From: an uncultured Flavobacteriales bacterium
GTDB lineage: Bacteria; Bacteroidota; Bacteroidia; Flavobacteriales_D; Crocinitomicaceae
NCBI GenBank assembly: GCA_937876195.1
Contig: CALEIK010000038.1
Location: forward strand, 1 to 58,173
Reading direction: 5' to 3'
DNA length: 58,173 nucleotides
A program made the position numbers and the translations under genes. Below, piece after piece: positions 26,121 through 34,813 of this stretch. Position 1 is the first letter of the stretch. Every line of letters begins with the position of its first letter. The notes under the pieces were generated by a model. The model did not search any database. It was not told where the DNA came from and was given only the letters and a program-made list of their open reading frames with translations.

Positions 26121-28046
26121 ATGAAACGGATTTTATCGCACCTCCCAATCCATGTTACAACGTTATTAAAACGTTTAATGATATCTGTGGTTATCCTTTA
26201 TGTTACACGTCTTATTTTTTGGGGTTTCAACGCAGGTGTCTTTCCAAATTTAACGTTTTGGGATTTCTTTGTTGCCCTTTGGTTCGACCTCATCACAGTT
26301 TCGTTGTTCTATCTTCCCTACTACATTTTCTTCTTACTTCCATTACCAATTCGCGGGTATAAAATTCATCGCTTCTTTTCAAAGTTTGTGTTTCACATCA
26401 TTAATGCGGTATTAATCGCTTTTAACTTAATGGACATTGAGTATTTTAAATATACAAGCAAACGCTCAACTTCAGATTTATTCTCAGTTCTTGGTGCTGG
26501 AAATGACTTCAGTCAGCTCGTGACCTCATTTCTAAAAGACGCATGGTTTTTACTCGCCATTTTCGCTGTTCTTTTAACCATTTCTGAATTTTTATACCGT
26601 AAGACCCAAATAAATTTCGAGACCTTTAAAACAAAACCAAAGGGTTTCTACAGAAGTAATTTTGTGGCAATGGTAGTTACGATCACTGTACTTGTTATCA
26701 TTGCTCGCGGAGGATTGGGATTGCGACCTACAGGAATCATTGAGGCCTCCAAGTATTCAAAAGGTGAAAACACCGCATTTGTGCTAACCACGCCGTTTAC
26801 AATTCTTAAGACACTCGATCAAAGCAGTCTCGAAAAAGTAGAATATTTCTCCGAAAAAGAGGTTTCGAAGTATTTCAACCCAATTAAAAAAAGTAACCCG
26901 CAACACATTCTGCCCTCAAAAACGAATGTGGTAATTATTATGCTGGAGAGTTTTGGAAAGGAATTTATTGGGTCGTACAATGATGGCGATGGATACACTC
27001 CGTTTTTAGATTCGCTCATTGAACAATCGCTATCTTTCAATAACGCCTTTGCCAACGGAAAAAAATCCATTGAGGCGGTTCCAGCCACCATCGCGTCTAT
27101 TCCAACACTAATGGAAAGTCCCTACATTTCATCGCCGTATGGAAACAATCAAATCAACAGTATTCCAACCATTTTAGGGAAGTTTGGTTATGAATCTGCC
27201 TTTTTCCATGGTGCCACAAACGGCTCTATGCGTTTTGATGCATTTGCATCTCAAGCAGGTTTCGACCATTATTTTGGACGCTACGAATACAACAACGACG
27301 AGCATTTTGATAAAACTTGGGGAATTCTGGACGAGTACTTCAACCCGTGGACTGCTAAAAAAATAAGTGAGCTACACACGCCCTTTTTCGCGACATTATT
27401 CACGCTTTCTTCGCACCATCCCTACTTCATCCCTGAGCATATGAAGAATAAGGTGAAGCGTGGACCACAGCCTATTTGTGCTTCAATCAACTATGGCGAC
27501 TATGCGCTTCAAAAATTCTTTGAGGAAGCAAAAAAACAACCCTGGTATGAAAACACCTTGTTTATCGTCTTGGCTGATCATACACCTGCGACAAACACTG
27601 CACTGTACAACACCCGCACTCAAATGTACCGGATTCCACTTCTCTTTTTCCATCCGAGTGGAAAGTTAACCGTCGAAAAAAGTGATGAAGTCTTTCAACA
27701 ATTGGATATTTTACCCACAATTATCGACCTTTTGAACCTTGAAACAGAATATTATGCGTTTGGGAATTCATTCTACGATAAGGCTGAAAAAGAAGCAATT
27801 AGCTACATCGAAGGTAGCTACTACTACTTTAAAAATAGGTTCATGATGACCTTTACAAACGAAAGGGCACGAAATTTGTATGATTTCACCGTCATGAACA
27901 CGGAAAATGCTGATTCTTTGGCATCATATAAAAATGAGGTGAAAGAAAATGAAAAGAGATTAAAAGCATTGATTCAACAGTACAACCGTGATCTGATCAT
28001 GAATCAAACGACAGTAAATGAGAAAAAAAATTCGCTTCATCATTAA
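26121..28046 (+). CDS. LtaS-like sulfatase-family membrane protein
   Basis: An integral membrane enzyme of the alkaline phosphatase/sulfatase superfamily, similar to lipoteichoic acid synthase and related phosphoglycerol or phosphoethanolamine transferases. Five hydrophobic helices fill residues 1-230. The periplasmic catalytic domain has VVIIMLESFGKEFIGSYN, the nucleophile region NGKKSIEAVPATIASIP, TLSSHHPYFIPEHM and FIVLADHTPATN. In Gram-negative Bacteroidota the natural substrate is unknown; envelope-glycan or lipid modification is likely. The start at 26121 (MKRILSHLP) is chosen because a promoter-like motif covers the upstream ATG at 26094. It overlaps the lipid kinase gene by 29 bases. 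Confidence 0.88.
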   Translation: MKRILSHLPIHVTTLLKRLMISVVILYVTRLIFWGFNAGVFPNLTFWDFFVALWFDLITVSLFYLPYYIFFLLPLPIRGYKIHRFFSKFVFHIINAVLIAFNLMDIEYFKYTSKRSTSDLFSVLGAGNDFSQLVTSFLKDAWFLLAIFAVLLTISEFLYRKTQINFETFKTKPKGFYRSNFVAMVVTITVLVIIARGGLGLRPTGIIEASKYSKGENTAFVLTTPFTILKTLDQSSLEKVEYFSEKEVSKYFNPIKKSNPQHILPSKTNVVIIMLESFGKEFIGSYNDGDGYTPFLDSLIEQSLSFNNAFANGKKSIEAVPATIASIPTLMESPYISSPYGNNQINSIPTILGKFGYESAFFHGATNGSMRFDAFASQAGFDHYFGRYEYNNDEHFDKTWGILDEYFNPWTAKKISELHTPFFATLFTLSSHHPYFIPEHMKNKVKRGPQPICASINYGDYALQKFFEEAKKQPWYENTLFIVLADHTPATNTALYNTRTQMYRIPLLFFHPSGKLTVEKSDEVFQQLDILPTIIDLLNLETEYYAFGNSFYDKAEKEAISYIEGSYYYFKNRFMMTFTNERARNLYDFTVMNTENADSLASYKNEVKENEKRLKALIQQYNRDLIMNQTTVNEKKNSLHH

Positions 28047-28890
28047 CCCGATCTCGGGTGTAGGAAAGAAAGGCAACATTCCTCAATTGATCAACGAGCA
28101 TTTAGATTTAGATGTTTATGATTATGATATTGTATATACTGAGTACAAGAAGCATGCCCGTACCATCGCAGAAAATTCAGCAAAAGAAGGTTACGATATC
28201 GTATGTGCTGTCGGTGGAGATGGTTCTGTCCACGAAGTAGGAACCGCCTTAATCGGTACAAAAACGAAATTGGCAATTCTGCCCGTAGGTTCTGGAAACG
28301 GTCTTGCCCGCCACCTTCACATACCGCTAAACATTAAAGACGCCATTGAATGCATTAATAAAAACAATGCCATTCAAATGGACACCGTAATGGTAAATGA
28401 CAAATCATTTTTAGGTGTTGGAGGATACGGTTTTGACGCGGTGATTGCTAAAAAATTTGACACACACACCCAGCGTGGACTCAGAGGCTACATTTATCTC
28501 ATTATCCGTGAGTTTTTCAAATACAACCCTATCAATGTATCAATCGATCTCGATGGAAAAATAAAGACTTTACCTGTCGTTCTTTGCACCGTTGCAAATG
28601 CTTCTCAATTCGGGAATGGATTCACGGTCTCACCAAAATCAGACGTTACAGACGGGAAAATTGAATTGTGTTTATTGAAACCTTTTTCTATTTGGTCTGC
28701 ACCTTCTATCATCTATCGTTTCTTTAGAAAAAGTGGACACAAATCACGCTTCTCAGAAATCATTTCTTTTAAAAATGCCAAAATCAAGCTCTCAAAGAAA
28801 ATGGCGCACTATGACGGTGAACCCTTTGATGTGCAAGATGAATTAAACATTAGTGTTGTTCCTAAAAGTTTAAATATATTAGTGGGATAA
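28018..28890 (+). CDS. Diacylglycerol kinase-family lipid kinase (YegS-like)
   Basis: A 290-residue cytoplasmic lipid kinase. It begins MRKKIRFIINPISGVGKKGN, and has the nucleotide motifs AVGGDGSVHEVGTALIGT and LPVGSGNGLARHLHI, then GVGGYGFDAVIAKKF and a C-terminal beta domain (YDGEPFDVQDELNI). The family phosphorylates diacylglycerol, sphingosine-like or related lipids. The 29-base overlap with the LtaS-like gene suggests joint function: LtaS-type enzymes release diacylglycerol, which this kinase could recycle. That link is inference. Confidence 0.93.
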   Translation: MRKKIRFIINPISGVGKKGNIPQLINEHLDLDVYDYDIVYTEYKKHARTIAENSAKEGYDIVCAVGGDGSVHEVGTALIGTKTKLAILPVGSGNGLARHLHIPLNIKDAIECINKNNAIQMDTVMVNDKSFLGVGGYGFDAVIAKKFDTHTQRGLRGYIYLIIREFFKYNPINVSIDLDGKIKTLPVVLCTVANASQFGNGFTVSPKSDVTDGKIELCLLKPFSIWSAPSIIYRFFRKSGHKSRFSEIISFKNAKIKLSKKMAHYDGEPFDVQDELNISVVPKSLNILVG

Positions 28891-28899
28891 AACACTCGT

Positions 28900-29352
28900 A
28901 TGAACTTTATAGAACCATCATTGAATGCAATTGCTGGAAAACTTGAAATGATTACAGCAACCCATCAGCCACTTTGGGGACAAATGTCGGCACAACGGAT
29001 GATAGAACACTTATCTGACACGATTATTCTGTCAAAAGGCAATCACACAATACAACTTGCAATACCTGAAGATAAAGTAGAGCGCGCTCAACAGTTTTTA
29101 CTTTCGGAACATCCCATGCCGAAAGATTTCAACGTATCATTTGCAACACCAGAGATGAGCATCAGAAATAATTCCATCGAAGAGGCGCTTGACGAATTCA
29201 AAAACGCTTGGCGCTCATTTGAAGAATTTTTCTCAGGGCATAAAGGAACTACACTTCACCCCTATTTTGGAAATTTGAACTATGAGCTTTGGCTACGCAT
29301 GCATTCCAAGCACATCACGCATCATTTAGCTCAATTTGGTATAAATGTCTAA
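28900..29352 (+). CDS. DUF1569/DinB-like protein
   Basis: A 150-residue cytoplasmic protein with the four-helix-bundle pattern of the DUF1569/DinB group: WGQMSAQRMIEHLSDTI in the N-terminal half and a C-terminal HPYFGNLNYELWLRMHSKHITHHLAQFG with three histidines that could bind a metal. Members resemble bacillithiol/mycothiol S-transferases in fold, but the substrate is unknown. It lies nine bases after the lipid kinase gene and overlaps the next small gene by eight. Confidence 0.82.
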   Translation: MNFIEPSLNAIAGKLEMITATHQPLWGQMSAQRMIEHLSDTIILSKGNHTIQLAIPEDKVERAQQFLLSEHPMPKDFNVSFATPEMSIRNNSIEEALDEFKNAWRSFEEFFSGHKGTTLHPYFGNLNYELWLRMHSKHITHHLAQFGINV

Positions 29353-29506
29353 GTTTTTTCTCCTACCAATAATTCCAGCAATCATACTCGGAACACTCAA
29401 TTGGATTTACTGGAAACGCAAAGGATACAACTCCATCAATCAATTAATAATTGGTATTCTTCTCTTTTACGTTGGAATTTATATGATCCTGAGAAAGGTC
29501 TACTGA
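29345..29506 (+). CDS. 53-aa two-helix membrane protein
   Basis: A short gene starting ATG at 29345, overlapping the DUF1569-like stop by eight bases. The 53 residues form two hydrophobic helices (FFLLPIIPAIILGTLNWIYW and INQLIIGILLFYVGIYMIL) joined by a basic loop KRKGYN, so it is probably a small inner-membrane protein with both ends on one side. No family is recognised. The overlap, the clean hydrophobic pattern and the stop before a 100-base gap support it being real. Confidence 0.65.
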   Translation: MSKFFLLPIIPAIILGTLNWIYWKRKGYNSINQLIIGILLFYVGIYMILRKVY

Positions 29507-29607
29507 TTAATTTATCACTAATCTGTTTCACACTACCCACATTTTTTCGACACCTTTCCGTATATTAGCAACTAGAATGCCATGTGGAATAAAAGCACTT
29601 TGAGTAC

Positions 29608-30366
29608 ATGAATACAATTACCTATCATTATCGCGCGGTTGTTACAACATTTAAAGAGCTGTTCGCAGGTAATTTCCTGATTTACTTTATTCCTGGAACC
29701 GTGCTAACCGTGCTTTTTTTCTGGTTGACATATTCCACAAGAACGATAGAGCATTCCTTGTTGATTGAAGCAGACAGCTCATGGATCAATTGGATAAAGG
29801 GGGGAGTTAATACAGTTGTGCACGGCGCGTTCAGTTTTTTCGGTTTCTTGTTGGAACAAATCTACATTTTCGCGGTCATCACATTGCTTTCACCGTTTAA
29901 TACAATCCTCTCTGAAAAACTTGAAAACAAACTGATTGGAACCACGTACAAATCCACCTTGGCTAGTTTTATTAATGACTTTTTCAGAATGGTATTTGTA
30001 GTAATCATCGCTATAAGTTTGGAACTTTCCTTCATGGCGTTTTATTGGCTCATTTCCTTTCTTTTTGGCTTAGGTGCAATTGATGACATCGTCTTCTTTG
30101 TCATTGCGGCATTCTTCTTCGGGTTGTCTTTCTACGATTTCTCCTTGGAACGTGATCGCGTGAATGTCTTTGGTACCATCGCTTATGCCTTCAGTCATCC
30201 GCTCGCAATGATATTAACTGGTGGAATATTTCTACTCATTTACGCTATTCCTGTACTTGGAATTCCACTTTCTCCCGTAATTACAGTCATGGTCGCTACG
30301 ATTGTTTATCTTTACATTGCAAAGCGATTACCCAAATCAAAAAATGAACTGAAAGAAAATGAGTGA
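29608..30366 (+). CDS. EI24/CysZ-like integral membrane protein
   Basis: A 252-residue polytopic membrane protein of the EI24 domain family, which includes the sulfate transporter CysZ. Features are the N-terminal amphipathic segment AVVTTFKELFAGNFLIYFIPG, four to six hydrophobic helices, TLLSPFNTILSEKLENKLIG, and FGLSFYDFSLERDRVNVFGTIAYAFSHP near the end. The substrate is unknown, with no cysteine-synthesis genes nearby. It overlaps mutA by eight bases, so it is translationally linked to the mutase genes, an association I cannot explain. Confidence 0.85.
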   Translation: MNTITYHYRAVVTTFKELFAGNFLIYFIPGTVLTVLFFWLTYSTRTIEHSLLIEADSSWINWIKGGVNTVVHGAFSFFGFLLEQIYIFAVITLLSPFNTILSEKLENKLIGTTYKSTLASFINDFFRMVFVVIIAISLELSFMAFYWLISFLFGLGAIDDIVFFVIAAFFFGLSFYDFSLERDRVNVFGTIAYAFSHPLAMILTGGIFLLIYAIPVLGIPLSPVITVMVATIVYLYIAKRLPKSKNELKENE

Positions 30367-31711
30367 TTTTTTCAACGAATTTAAAGCGGTTTCTAAGAGC
30401 GAATGGGAAGCCCAAATTGTTGCGGAACTAAAAGGGAAGGACGTCTCTTTACTGTCAACTTTTGATCCCATCGAAGAAATTGAGTTTAGCAGTTACCAAC
30501 ACCAAGAAGATCTGAAAACCAAAGGTGAATTACCTGGTAATTTTCCGTATACGCGTGGAATGCTTCGCCCAGATAATGACTGGAAGAATGGTGCGTTGAT
30601 CAAGGTGTCTTCGGATAAAGCAGCAAACAAAAAAGCACTTGCATCACTCAATTTAGGCGCCGATTTACTCATTTTTGATTCGAAAAGCGCGACAAACAAC
30701 TGGCCAACCATTTTGGATCAAATTCAACTTGAGTACATTCAAAGTCAATTTATTCTCCACGATAAATCGTCATTTTTAGAGGCATACACATTTCTTTCAT
30801 CGTTGGACGGTGAAATTGACTTCCAACTTGACTTTCTTGAAGAAAATTGGTCGAAGGATGATTTTTCAGAAATTGCTAGATTGTTTAAATCCAAACAACA
30901 TCGATTTTGCGCAGTAAACGGATTTAACATCCAACAAGCAGGCGCTACAACGTGGCAAGAAATTGCTTTTTGCTTGAGTACTGGACATGAATACATCGTA
31001 AAACTAATGAACGCAGGATTTAGCATTGATGAAGCCAGCGCGTGTATCAGCTTTAATATTGGCATTGGTTCAAATTATTTTTATGAAGTTGCCAAAATAA
31101 GAGCGCTGAAGCAGCTTTGGTCGAAAATAATTAAGGCATATCAACCTGCGCACAATTGCTCGTACAACTGTCATATCAATGCGCGTACTGGACATTTAAA
31201 CAAATCTATCCACGATCCGCACACCAATTTGTTGCGCCAAACTACAGAAGCAATGTCTGCAGTGACAGCTGGAGTTCACTCACTCACAATTTTACCGCAT
31301 GATTTGCTTTCGTCCAAAGGAACAACAGAACTTTCCGAGCGAATGGCAATCAATATTTCAACCATTTTAAAGGAAGAAGTAAACTTAGCTTCAGTCACTG
31401 ATCCAATGGGAGGAAGTTATTCTATTGAAAACTTAACGCTTACAATTGGCCAAAAAGCTTGGGCATTGTTTCAAACCCTAGATAAAACTGGTGGAATTTT
31501 CAATGCATCAGTACAACAAACACTTGTAGCTGCAATTCACACTAAACGAAGTCAACGAATTGAAGCGTTTAAAAACGGTGAAACGATTGGAATTGGCATC
31601 AATAAATACAAACCAGCTTCTCCAGTTGAAGCTAAATGGCAATTGCCCGAAGCTTATTTGGGACTACCATCACTGGTTTTAGAAAGTGAGTTAAATCTAA
31701 AAACGGCATGA
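30359..31711 (+). CDS. mutA: Methylmalonyl-CoA mutase small (beta) subunit
   Basis: Non-catalytic partner of the B12-dependent mutase that interconverts methylmalonyl-CoA and succinyl-CoA. The 450-residue protein has the mutase TIM-barrel part (YTRGMLRPDNDW, FNIQQAGATTWQEIAF, NARTGHLNKSIHDPHTNLLRQTTEAMSAV, DPMGGSYSIENL) but no C-terminal cobalamin domain, as expected for the truncated subunit in Bacteroidota. It overlaps both neighbours (8 and 4 bases), so the EI24-like protein, MutA and MutB are made from one coupled message. Confidence 0.94.
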   Translation: MSDFFNEFKAVSKSEWEAQIVAELKGKDVSLLSTFDPIEEIEFSSYQHQEDLKTKGELPGNFPYTRGMLRPDNDWKNGALIKVSSDKAANKKALASLNLGADLLIFDSKSATNNWPTILDQIQLEYIQSQFILHDKSSFLEAYTFLSSLDGEIDFQLDFLEENWSKDDFSEIARLFKSKQHRFCAVNGFNIQQAGATTWQEIAFCLSTGHEYIVKLMNAGFSIDEASACISFNIGIGSNYFYEVAKIRALKQLWSKIIKAYQPAHNCSYNCHINARTGHLNKSIHDPHTNLLRQTTEAMSAVTAGVHSLTILPHDLLSSKGTTELSERMAINISTILKEEVNLASVTDPMGGSYSIENLTLTIGQKAWALFQTLDKTGGIFNASVQQTLVAAIHTKRSQRIEAFKNGETIGIGINKYKPASPVEAKWQLPEAYLGLPSLVLESELNLKTA

Positions 31712-33840
31712 TGAGAGTAAATTTTAGTGAAATTCCGTTTGAAACAACGACTGAAAACAACGCTGTAGAGAAAAATGTGATACACACTACCACAGATAAA
31801 GTTGAGCTGACTAATTTTTATGATGCAGCTGATGTCTCATCAACTGAACATCTAGGTTTTGTATCGGGGATTGCTCCCTTCTTACGTGGTCCTTACGGCT
31901 CCATGTACGCTACGCGCCCCTGGACAGTGCGACAGTACGCAGGATTTTCCACAGCCGAAGAATCCAACGCTTTTTACCGCCGCAATTTAGCAGGTGGACA
32001 AAAAGGACTTTCTGTGGCGTTTGATTTAGCCACGCATCGAGGGTATGATTCAGATCACCCGCGTGTAGAAGGTGATGTCGGAAAAGCTGGTGTCGCGATT
32101 GACTCTATTTTGGACATGAAAATTCTCTTCGACCAAATACCATTGGATGAAATGTCTGTTTCTATGACCATGAATGGCGCTGTGCTTCCTATCATGGCAT
32201 TTTACATTGTCGCAGCAGAAGAACAAGGTGTTGATCAAAAAAAACTAGCCGGTACCATCCAAAACGATATTTTAAAGGAGTTCATGGTGCGGAACACATA
32301 CATCTACCCACCATTGCCTTCGATGCGCATTATTTCAGACATTTTTGCCTACACCGCTGAACACATGCCGCGCTTCAATTCGATCTCCATTTCTGGTTAT
32401 CACATGCAAGAAGCGGGAGCAACAGCTTCCATCGAATTAGCATACACATTAGCCGATGGACTCGAATATTTACGTGCTGGAACAAACGCTGGAATGAACA
32501 TTGATGATTTTGCACCGCGACTAAGTTTCTTCTGGGCGATTGGTATGGATCACTTTACGGAAGTGGCAAAAATGCGTGCAGGTCGACTTTTATGGGCGAA
32601 GATTGTCAAAAAATTTAATCCACAGAACGAAAAATCACTCGCCCTCAGAACTCACTGCCAAACATCGGGCTGGAGTTTAACAGAGCAAGATCCTTTTAAT
32701 AATGTCGCAAGGACATGTGTTGAGGCATTGGCAGCAGCACTGGGCGGAACACAATCATTGCACACCAATGCGCTGGATGAAGCCATTGCACTTCCGACCG
32801 ATTTTTCTGCACGAATTGCAAGAAACACTCAAATTTTTCTACAAGAAGAAACGGGAATCACCCAGCACATAGACCCATTAGGAGGAAGCTATTACATCGA
32901 AAAACTTACCGAAGAATTGGTTGAAAAGGCTTGGGAACTGATTAGTGAAGTCGAAGAACTAGGCGGTATGACCAAGGCGATTGAAACTGGTCTTCCCAAA
33001 ATGCGCATTGAAGAGGCAGCCGCAAGAAAGCAAGCAAGAATAGACTCAAATAAAGACATTATCGTTGGTGTAAACCGCTACGAATTAAAAGTTCAAGATG
33101 AAATCGAAATTCTTGAAGTCGACAATTCAAAAGTGCGAGATTCCCAAATTGAACGTTTAACTCTACTCAAAGCAAACCGAGATCAGGTGAAAGTCGATGC
33201 GCTGCTTTCTGAACTCACAACTGCCGCAGCTACCGGAGATGGAAATTTATTAGAAATAGCCATTCGTTGTGCCAGAGAACGGGCTTCGTTAGGGGAAATT
33301 TCGACCGCTCTTGAAAAAACCTACGGTCGCTATCAGGCAACCATTCGCTCAATTAATGGAATTTATTCATCGGAATCTATGGAAGATAAAGATTTTAATC
33401 GCGCCAAAGAAATGGCAGATACGTTTAGTCGATTGGAAGGAAGAAGACCGCGTATCATGATCGCCAAAATGGGACAAGACGGGCATGATAGGGGAGCCAA
33501 AGTTATTGCAACATCCTTTGCAGATATTGGTTTTGATGTCGATATTGGACCGTTGTTTCAAACACCAGAAGAAGCAGCGAAACAAGCTGTAGAAAATGAC
33601 GTACACATCCTTGGTGTTTCGTCGTTGGCTGCTGGACATAAGACGCTCGTACCAAAAGTCATCAATGAACTAAAAAAATTGAACCGAGACGACATTATGG
33701 TCATAGCAGGTGGCGTTATCCCGCAACAAGACTATGACTTTTTATACGAAGCTGGAGTATTTGGAGTGTTTGGTCCTGGTACAAAAATTTCAAAGGCGGC
33801 ACAAGAAATCTTAGGTCTATTAATTAAAAGTCACGAATGA
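31708..33840 (+). CDS. mutB: Methylmalonyl-CoA mutase large (alpha) subunit
   Basis: Catalytic subunit of adenosylcobalamin-dependent methylmalonyl-CoA mutase (710 residues), used in propionate breakdown or synthesis. The barrel has GPYGSMYATRPWTVRQYAGFS, GGQKGLSVAFDLATHRGYDSD, FNSISISGYHMQEAGAT and RTHCQTSGWSLTEQDP. The C-terminal cobalamin domain has the DxHxxG motif in MGQDGHDRGAKV, plus VSSLAAGHKTLVPKV and VIAGGVIPQQDY. Length and motifs match the family. The start overlaps mutA by four bases. An adjacent second ATG codon makes the exact start ambiguous by one residue. Confidence 0.97.
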   Translation: MMRVNFSEIPFETTTENNAVEKNVIHTTTDKVELTNFYDAADVSSTEHLGFVSGIAPFLRGPYGSMYATRPWTVRQYAGFSTAEESNAFYRRNLAGGQKGLSVAFDLATHRGYDSDHPRVEGDVGKAGVAIDSILDMKILFDQIPLDEMSVSMTMNGAVLPIMAFYIVAAEEQGVDQKKLAGTIQNDILKEFMVRNTYIYPPLPSMRIISDIFAYTAEHMPRFNSISISGYHMQEAGATASIELAYTLADGLEYLRAGTNAGMNIDDFAPRLSFFWAIGMDHFTEVAKMRAGRLLWAKIVKKFNPQNEKSLALRTHCQTSGWSLTEQDPFNNVARTCVEALAAALGGTQSLHTNALDEAIALPTDFSARIARNTQIFLQEETGITQHIDPLGGSYYIEKLTEELVEKAWELISEVEELGGMTKAIETGLPKMRIEEAAARKQARIDSNKDIIVGVNRYELKVQDEIEILEVDNSKVRDSQIERLTLLKANRDQVKVDALLSELTTAAATGDGNLLEIAIRCARERASLGEISTALEKTYGRYQATIRSINGIYSSESMEDKDFNRAKEMADTFSRLEGRRPRIMIAKMGQDGHDRGAKVIATSFADIGFDVDIGPLFQTPEEAAKQAVENDVHILGVSSLAAGHKTLVPKVINELKKLNRDDIMVIAGGVIPQQDYDFLYEAGVFGVFGPGTKISKAAQEILGLLIKSHE

Positions 33841-33861
33841 GTTATGATTCAAAAAAAATGG

Positions 33862-33869
33862 TAACTTTG
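33862..33869 (+). promoter_or_regulatory. Candidate -7 element (TAACTTTG) inside an 8-bp inverted repeat
   Basis: TAACTTTG lies 62 bases before the ATG at 33932. Its TTTG is part of the right arm of gattcaaa (33846-33853) / tttgaatc (33866-33873). Confidence 0.35.
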
Positions 33870-33931
33870 AATCAATGTGCCTTTTTTTTCGGCATAGTAT
33901 TTGAATTAGTCATTGAAAAAAAATTAAAGCG

Positions 33932-34666
33932 ATGAAAAATGTATTTACACTACTTTGTTTAATATTTGTTACGCAAATTGTACTTTCTCAACCCCCAAAA
34001 TATGACGATTTAAAAATCCTGTACGCTGATGCCGATTATGAAAAATTGGCGAAAGTTGCTTCCAAATATGTAGAGAGTGACAAAACTAAAAAGGATGTTG
34101 TTCCTTACATGTGGTTAGCAAAAGGTTTGTATAAGATTTCTCTTTCCGGAACGGCTGAGGGTGATTTCAAAAATGCCTATAAAGACGCTATTAAGTACTT
34201 TGCCAGAGGCATGAAGTATGACTTAAAAGATAATAATGGAGCAACATTGGAGGAATTCAGTGAGTTTGTTGATGAGTTTCAAAAAAGCTTATTTGAAATG
34301 ATTGACAATGATATTGCTGCAGGAGCTTGGCAAAAAGCATATGGTTGGGCAATACGTTACCAGAAAATATCCGCCAATGAAGTTGGTGCGAAATATGTAA
34401 TGGGCGCATGTAAGCATAATGCTATGGACAAAGTGACTGCGAGATCATTGTGGCAAGAAGGTGATGTAATGCTTAAAGAAATTGAAAGCATCGAATCTTG
34501 GTCAACAGCAGATAAAAACATGTTGAAGATTGGCGTGTTACACTCCGCAGCAGCACTTAACGACAGTCGCCAAAATGATAAAGCACGTGAGCTGCTGAAT
34601 AAAGTGGCGCATTGGTTTGAAAATGATGATGACTGGAAAGAACGTTACGATTTGATCATTAATTGA
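33932..34666 (+). CDS. Secreted helical (TPR-like) protein of unknown function
   Basis: A 244-residue exported protein with signal peptide MKNVFTLLCLIFVTQIVLSQ. The mature part is helical with TPR-like spacing (YADADYEKLAKVASKYVES, YMWLAKGLYKISL, AYGWAIRYQKIS, NDKARELLNKVAHWFENDDDW). Such proteins in Bacteroidota are often periplasmic or outer-membrane-associated adaptors, but nothing here fixes a role. It appears monocistronic, with a clear terminator downstream. Confidence 0.82.
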   Translation: MKNVFTLLCLIFVTQIVLSQPPKYDDLKILYADADYEKLAKVASKYVESDKTKKDVVPYMWLAKGLYKISLSGTAEGDFKNAYKDAIKYFARGMKYDLKDNNGATLEEFSEFVDEFQKSLFEMIDNDIAAGAWQKAYGWAIRYQKISANEVGAKYVMGACKHNAMDKVTARSLWQEGDVMLKEIESIESWSTADKNMLKIGVLHSAAALNDSRQNDKARELLNKVAHWFENDDDWKERYDLIIN

Positions 34667-34683
34667 TCTATCCAAAATAAATT

Positions 34684-34716
34684 AAAAATGACGGTCAATT
34701 GACCGTCATTTTTTTT
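34684..34716 (+). terminator. Rho-independent terminator
   Basis: The perfect palindrome aaatgacggtcaattgaccgtcattt is followed by a run of Ts, starting about 20 bases after the stop of the TPR-like gene. Confidence 0.92.
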
Positions 34717-34801
34717 GCCTCATTCTCTTCCATATTTCATTTTCAACAATCCATCTTGTAAAACAAATTGGAGTGCACCGCAGAGAAGTATCAATTCAGC
34801 T

Positions 34802-34809
34802 TAAATTTG
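34802..34809 (+). promoter_or_regulatory. Candidate -7 element (TAAATTTG) adjacent to the FtsB-like start
   Basis: Consensus TAnnTTTG ending four bases before the GTG at 34814. It implies a leaderless message if used; the -33 element is not clear. Confidence 0.4.
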
Positions 34810-34813
34810 TCGT

